From: JACKCB01 sp964452775
Lineage (GTDB): Bacteria > Chloroflexota > Anaerolineae > Promineifilales > Promineifilaceae
Length of the DNA stretch: 64,000 nucleotides
Assembly: GCA_964452775.1 (NCBI GenBank)
Contig: CAYVQP010000015.1
Span: 4,375-68,374 of the forward strand
Direction: 5' to 3'
Part shown: positions 60,806 through 64,000 of the stretch, piece after piece
Position numbering within the stretch: the first letter of the stretch is position 1
Layout of the letters: each line of letters opens with the position of its first letter
Translations under genes and position numbers: made by a program
The notes under the pieces: model-generated
Seen by the model: only the letters and a program-made list of their open reading frames with translations
Databases searched by the model: none
Told to the model about the DNA's origin: nothing

Positions 60806-61971
60806 GTGACGGCGGGGTTCTCAGCAACGTGTTGAAGGTCTTCCATTGTCTCGGAGCCGGCTGCCGTGGCGCTGGCGATCAACCCGCCGCCGAGACAAAC
60901 ATCGCCATCGTAGAAGACAGCGCCCTGGCCCGGCGTGGCTCCCAGCACCGGCTCGTCAAAGGCGACATGGGCTGCGTCCGGCGGGCGTGGGGTGACCCAG
61001 GCGGGGACGGCGACGGCCCGGTAGCGGATCTTCACCTCTGCCCGGATCGGCTGCTCTGGTGCGCTTCCGGCCAGCCAATTGACCTGCCGGACCATCAGCT
61101 CGGCCTGACCTAGTTGGTCGCGCGTGCCCACCAGCAGCGCGTTCCGGCTCATGTCCTTGCCCAGGACAAACAGCGGTTCACTATAAGTGACACTCAGACC
61201 CTTGCGCTGGCCGATTGTGTAGAGTGGTAAGCCACCATGCGTGCCCAATACCTGGTCGTCCTGGCCGAGTATCGGACCCGGCTGCAGCTCCTCCGGCGCG
61301 TATTCGCTCAAGAAGCGCCGGTAATCATTATCTCCCAAAAAGCACAGGTCCATACTCTCCTGCTTCTGCCTTACCGGCAGGCCAAAGCGACCGGCAAGCT
61401 CCCTGACCTCGGCCTTTGTATAGTCGCCGACGGGAAACATCGTGCGCGCCAGGTCTCGCTGGGTGAGCACGTGCAACACATATGATTGGTCTTTGTTCTC
61501 GTCTACCGCTCGACGGAGCAGGTATTTCCCCTCGCGAGTATGCTCGATGCGGGCGTAGTGACCGGTTGCTAGATAGCCGGCTCCGATGGCCGCCGCGCGC
61601 TCCATCAGATAATTGAAACGGATGACGCGATTACAGCGAATACATGGGTTTGGGGTCCGGCCCAGAGCGTGTTCGTCAATGAAAAACTGCACGATCGATT
61701 GGCGAAAGAAATCCTGCACGTCGATCACGTAGAAGGGGATGTTGAGCAAGCCGGCGACATATCGCGCCTCAGCGATCTGGTCCGGCGTGCAGCAACGATT
61801 GAGGGGCGCGTTCGGACCACGGGCCGGTTCGCTCCATAGCCGCAACATCATCCCGACGACATCATAGCCCTGCTCCACGAGCAGCGCGGCGGCGACGGAG
61901 CTATCTACGCCGCCGCTCATCGCAACAACTACTCGTGTAGACTTGTTGTTTGAGTTCTCAGTAGCAGCCAT
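60802..61971 (-). CDS. mnmA: tRNA-specific 2-thiouridylase
   Basis: A 389-residue enzyme. The PP-loop SGGVDSS (19-25) adenylates U34; the two catalytic cysteines are in NPCIRCN and SMDLCFLG; GDYTKAEVRELA and GQRKGL are further family blocks. It thiolates the wobble uridine of tRNA-Lys, -Glu and -Gln using sulfur from a cysteine desulfurase, whose gene is immediately upstream (57 bp). No strong ribosome site is seen at the ATG at 61971. It is coupled to a small membrane protein gene at its end. Confidence 0.96.
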   Translation of the reverse strand: MAATENSNNKSTRVVVAMSGGVDSSVAAALLVEQGYDVVGMMLRLWSEPARGPNAPLNRCCTPDQIAEARYVAGLLNIPFYVIDVQDFFRQSIVQFFIDEHALGRTPNPCIRCNRVIRFNYLMERAAAIGAGYLATGHYARIEHTREGKYLLRRAVDENKDQSYVLHVLTQRDLARTMFPVGDYTKAEVRELAGRFGLPVRQKQESMDLCFLGDNDYRRFLSEYAPEELQPGPILGQDDQVLGTHGGLPLYTIGQRKGLSVTYSEPLFVLGKDMSRNALLVGTRDQLGQAELMVRQVNWLAGSAPEQPIRAEVKIRYRAVAVPAWVTPRPPDAAHVAFDEPVLGATPGQGAVFYDGDVCLGGGLIASATAAGSETMEDLQHVAENPAVT

Positions 61972-62028
61972 TAACGTAGACTTTCGCGTAAAGTGAACAC
62001 GCCGTTTAAGCAGATCATCAGGTAGAGC

Positions 62029-63207
62029 TCAAGCAAACATAGCCGTGAGAGATCGTAATTGTGAAACGGCCTCCGGCAATACCTGCAACACGTATTCGAC
62101 GTCATCCATTGTGTTCTGGCGACCGACGGTCAGCCGGAGGCCGCCCAATGTCCACTGCGCTTCCAGACCAAGCGCCTCCAATACGGCGGAGGGCTTGGGA
62201 TCTCCGCTGCTGCAGGCGGAACCGCTGCCCGCAGAGACGCCGGCGACATCCAGCTGGATGAGTAGATCGTTGCCGCTCAAGTCTTGGAAGGCGAAACTGG
62301 CATGATGGGCCAGGCGCTCGGTGGGATGGCCGGTTAACTGACAGCAATCGGGGAAGGCAGCCAGGATGCCGGCAATCAGACGGTCGCGCAGCGCCTTGTA
62401 ATGGGCTACGTCTCGCTCGCGGTTGACGGTTGCCAGGCGCAACGCTTCCGCCGCGCCCACCGCGAAGGCCACGTTTTGGGTTCCGGCCCGGCGTCCATCT
62501 TCCTGACTGCCCCCTGTTGCCGGGGTAATCAGGTCTGTGCCGGAGCGGACCAGGAGAATGCCAATGCCCTTCGGGCCGTAGAACTTGTGCGGGGCGATGC
62601 TCACCAGGTCAACGGGCCAGCTCTTGAAGTCGAGTTGCAATGACGTGACGACCTGTACCGCGTCTGTGTGATACAGCACTCCATGTTCGCGGGCAACGCC
62701 GCCAATCTCTAGGAACGGCTGTAACGTGCCGATTTCGTTGTTGGCTGCCATGATGCTGATCAATGCGGTGTCCGGCCGGATGGCGGCCTCCAGCTCATCC
62801 AACTCTATCCGGCCCAACCGATCGACGGGCAGCACAGTTACTTCAAAGCCGGAAAGTTCCCGCAATTGGTGGACCGTCTCCAGAACTGCCTTGTGCTCGA
62901 TGGCGCAGGTGATCAAATGGTTGCCGCGTCCGGATTGGCGGGCGGCCCACATTACGCCGCGTATGGCGATGTTGTCGCTTTCCGATCCGCAGCCGGTGAA
63001 GACGACTTCGTTCGGCGAGGCGTTAAGTAAGCCGGCGACCATCCGGCGCGCCTCCTCCAGCCCTTGCTGCGCCCGGCGCCCATGGGCGTGGGTGGACGAT
63101 GCGTTCCCATACGCCTCCCCGAAATAGGGCAACATTGCTGCCACGACCCGGGGCTCAACAGGCGTGGTGGCGCTGTGATCCATGTAGATCAGACGATCGC
63201 CGGCCAA
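62029..63207 (-). CDS. Cysteine desulfurase (NifS/IscS family)
   Basis: A 392-residue PLP enzyme. MDHSATTPVEP opens the domain; Lys208 in SIAPHKFYGPKG binds PLP, Cys332 in GSGSACSSGDPKPSAVL is the sulfur-carrying residue on a class II-like or class I loop. It supplies persulfide for iron-sulfur clusters and tRNA thiolation; mnmA follows directly, so it probably serves MnmA. The start is TTG at 63207 with GGAGG six bases ahead; the stop of the kinase gene is one base away. The ATG eight codons later is less likely. Confidence 0.93.
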   Translation of the reverse strand: MAGDRLIYMDHSATTPVEPRVVAAMLPYFGEAYGNASSTHAHGRRAQQGLEEARRMVAGLLNASPNEVVFTGCGSESDNIAIRGVMWAARQSGRGNHLITCAIEHKAVLETVHQLRELSGFEVTVLPVDRLGRIELDELEAAIRPDTALISIMAANNEIGTLQPFLEIGGVAREHGVLYHTDAVQVVTSLQLDFKSWPVDLVSIAPHKFYGPKGIGILLVRSGTDLITPATGGSQEDGRRAGTQNVAFAVGAAEALRLATVNRERDVAHYKALRDRLIAGILAAFPDCCQLTGHPTERLAHHASFAFQDLSGNDLLIQLDVAGVSAGSGSACSSGDPKPSAVLEALGLEAQWTLGGLRLTVGRQNTMDDVEYVLQVLPEAVSQLRSLTAMFA

Positions 63208-63208
63208 A

Positions 63209-64000
63209 TCATGCCTCCGTCAGCGGCGACACTCGGGGGAGAAAGACAGTGAAGACGGAACCTTTGCCCACCGTACTGCTCACCTTGAGCGTGCCGTTGT
63301 GCTTCTCGACCCCTTCCTTGACCATATACAGGCCGAGTCCGGTGCCGGCGATACCGCGTTCGACCGCCAGACGGGTGCGAAAGAATCGCTTGTATAGATT
63401 CGGCAAGCTCTCCTCCGGAATGCCGATCCCTTCATCACTGATGATGACCTGCACACCGCCCGCGACTGCTTCGGCGCGAATGCTGACCGTGCCGGACATG
63501 GTGAACTTCACCGCATTGTCGAGCAGATTCCGGAATACAACCTGTAAGGTCTCTTCGTTGCCCATCACTTCCGGCAAGTCAGGGGAGATTCGTTGGCTGA
63601 AAGTGAGTCCTTTCTCGACTGCACGATCTGCCAGCGGCGGCAGGAGATCGGCAAAGAGAGCGTTCAGGTCAACCATCTCCGAGCTGCGTTGAATCTCGCG
63701 GCTGGTTAGCTTGGACATCTGCAACATCTGGCGCACCATGCGCTGCAGACGGTCGCTTTCCCGCTCGATGACGCCCAGGAAGCGATCGGCTTTCGCCGGA
63801 TCATCGCGCGCTTTGCCTTCGCGCAGCAGCCGCGCATACATCAGGATAGTTGCCAACGGCGTGCGCAGCTCGTGAACAATGTTATGAAAGAAGTCGTCGC
63901 GCATCCGCTCGACTTCACGAATCTGGCGCAAGTCGCTGAGCACGTAAATCACTTCGCTGAGCTGCTCCTCGTCAAAGACGGGCGCGCCGCTAATCAAGAC
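63209..64000 (-). CDS. Sensor histidine kinase, C-terminal part
   Basis: The frame runs off the window, so only the last 263 residues or so are present. HisKA has FHNIVHELRTPLA with the phosphoacceptor His; the catalytic domain has the N box NLLDNAVKF, G1 DEGIGIP, and GTGLGLYMVKEG. Upstream residues (DLRQIREVERMRDDF) suggest a coiled-coil linker after a PAS or GAF domain. It lies one base from the cysteine desulfurase gene, an unusual neighbour. Confidence 0.9.
   Translation of the reverse strand, partial: VLISGAPVFDEEQLSEVIYVLSDLRQIREVERMRDDFFHNIVHELRTPLATILMYARLLREGKARDDPAKADRFLGVIERESDRLQRMVRQMLQMSKLTSREIQRSSEMVDLNALFADLLPPLADRAVEKGLTFSQRISPDLPEVMGNEETLQVVFRNLLDNAVKFTMSGTVSIRAEAVAGGVQVIISDEGIGIPEESLPNLYKRFFRTRLAVERGIAGTGLGLYMVKEGVEKHNGTLKVSSTVGKGSVFTVFLPRVSPLTEA

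Noticed and set aside
1..64000. CRISPR arrays, insertion sequences, prophage or integron
   Set aside because: No direct-repeat arrays, transposase, integrase or capsid genes were recognised. The repeats present are dispersed inverted repeats.

Overview
The window looks like a piece of a metagenome-assembled, high-GC genome of a filamentous or anaerobic-type Chloroflexota (Anaerolineae/Caldilineae-like). This is inferred from gene content and style: a glmS ribozyme leader, a DUF6391 protein, a CapA-type lipoprotein, FG-GAP propeller proteins and AAA/winged-helix regulators, many GTG/TTG starts, several apparently leaderless mRNAs, and a striking abundance of GCCGGC-like words. No phage, IS, CRISPR or rRNA was found. 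There are three 100-N scaffold gaps (31750-31849, 58332-58431, 60252-60351). The first is false: its flanks duplicate 55 bp, and removing 155 bp restores one UbiA reading frame.

Layout. 1-5953: end of a PIG-L deacetylase, a methyltransferase and MocR regulator (minus), a divergent sarcosine-oxidase-like flavoprotein, and uvrC. 6097-10095: a membrane protein plus lytic transglycosylase behind a strong promoter with a LexA-like operator, an MBL-fold hydrolase, and a lipoprotein closed by a clear terminator. 10221-16311: an ABC-2 exporter, then a minus-strand polysaccharide/lipid set (UDP-sugar dehydrogenase, FAD protein, LPG-synthase-type membrane protein). 16520-19882: tRNA-Pro(CGG), then a Fur-family regulator with an ECF metal transporter (M-Q-O) and two TTGC-type operators resembling Nur boxes. 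20038-24392: secreted subtilase, an unknown protein with ADP-ribosyltransferase-like motifs, a DUF5684-like membrane protein, and DegV.

24541-32678: glmS with a promoter and a full glmS ribozyme carrying two extra hairpins, CapA lipoprotein, polyphosphate kinase, UbiA prenyltransferase, SixA-like phosphatase. 32691-38905: a two-gene module of a cytosolic AAA ATPase fused to an OmpR-type winged helix and a 1630-residue membrane protein with an exterior beta-propeller and an interior AAA ATPase; this is the best candidate for an undescribed signalling system. 39030-45303: type II dehydroquinase, two B12-binding radical SAM proteins, a nucleotidyltransferase, holA and a DUF6391 protein. 45617-53196: murE, DUF711, a Cys-rich small protein, a UvrD-like helicase and a fused shikimate kinase/dehydroquinate synthase. 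53340-64000: CPBP protease, TIGR01777 epimerase, hotdog thioesterase, ThpR, an ABC exporter, a Rel-family synthetase with a degenerate hydrolase domain, small membrane proteins, mnmA, cysteine desulfurase and a histidine kinase cut by the window end.

How parts work together: AroQ and AroKB supply the shikimate pathway; GlmS and MurE feed peptidoglycan; cysteine desulfurase and MnmA form a sulfur relay to tRNA; the Fur protein probably controls the metal ECF transporter. Four related inverted repeats (AAACCCCGcAGGT-type arms) lie at the 3' ends of minus-strand genes and probably act as terminators.
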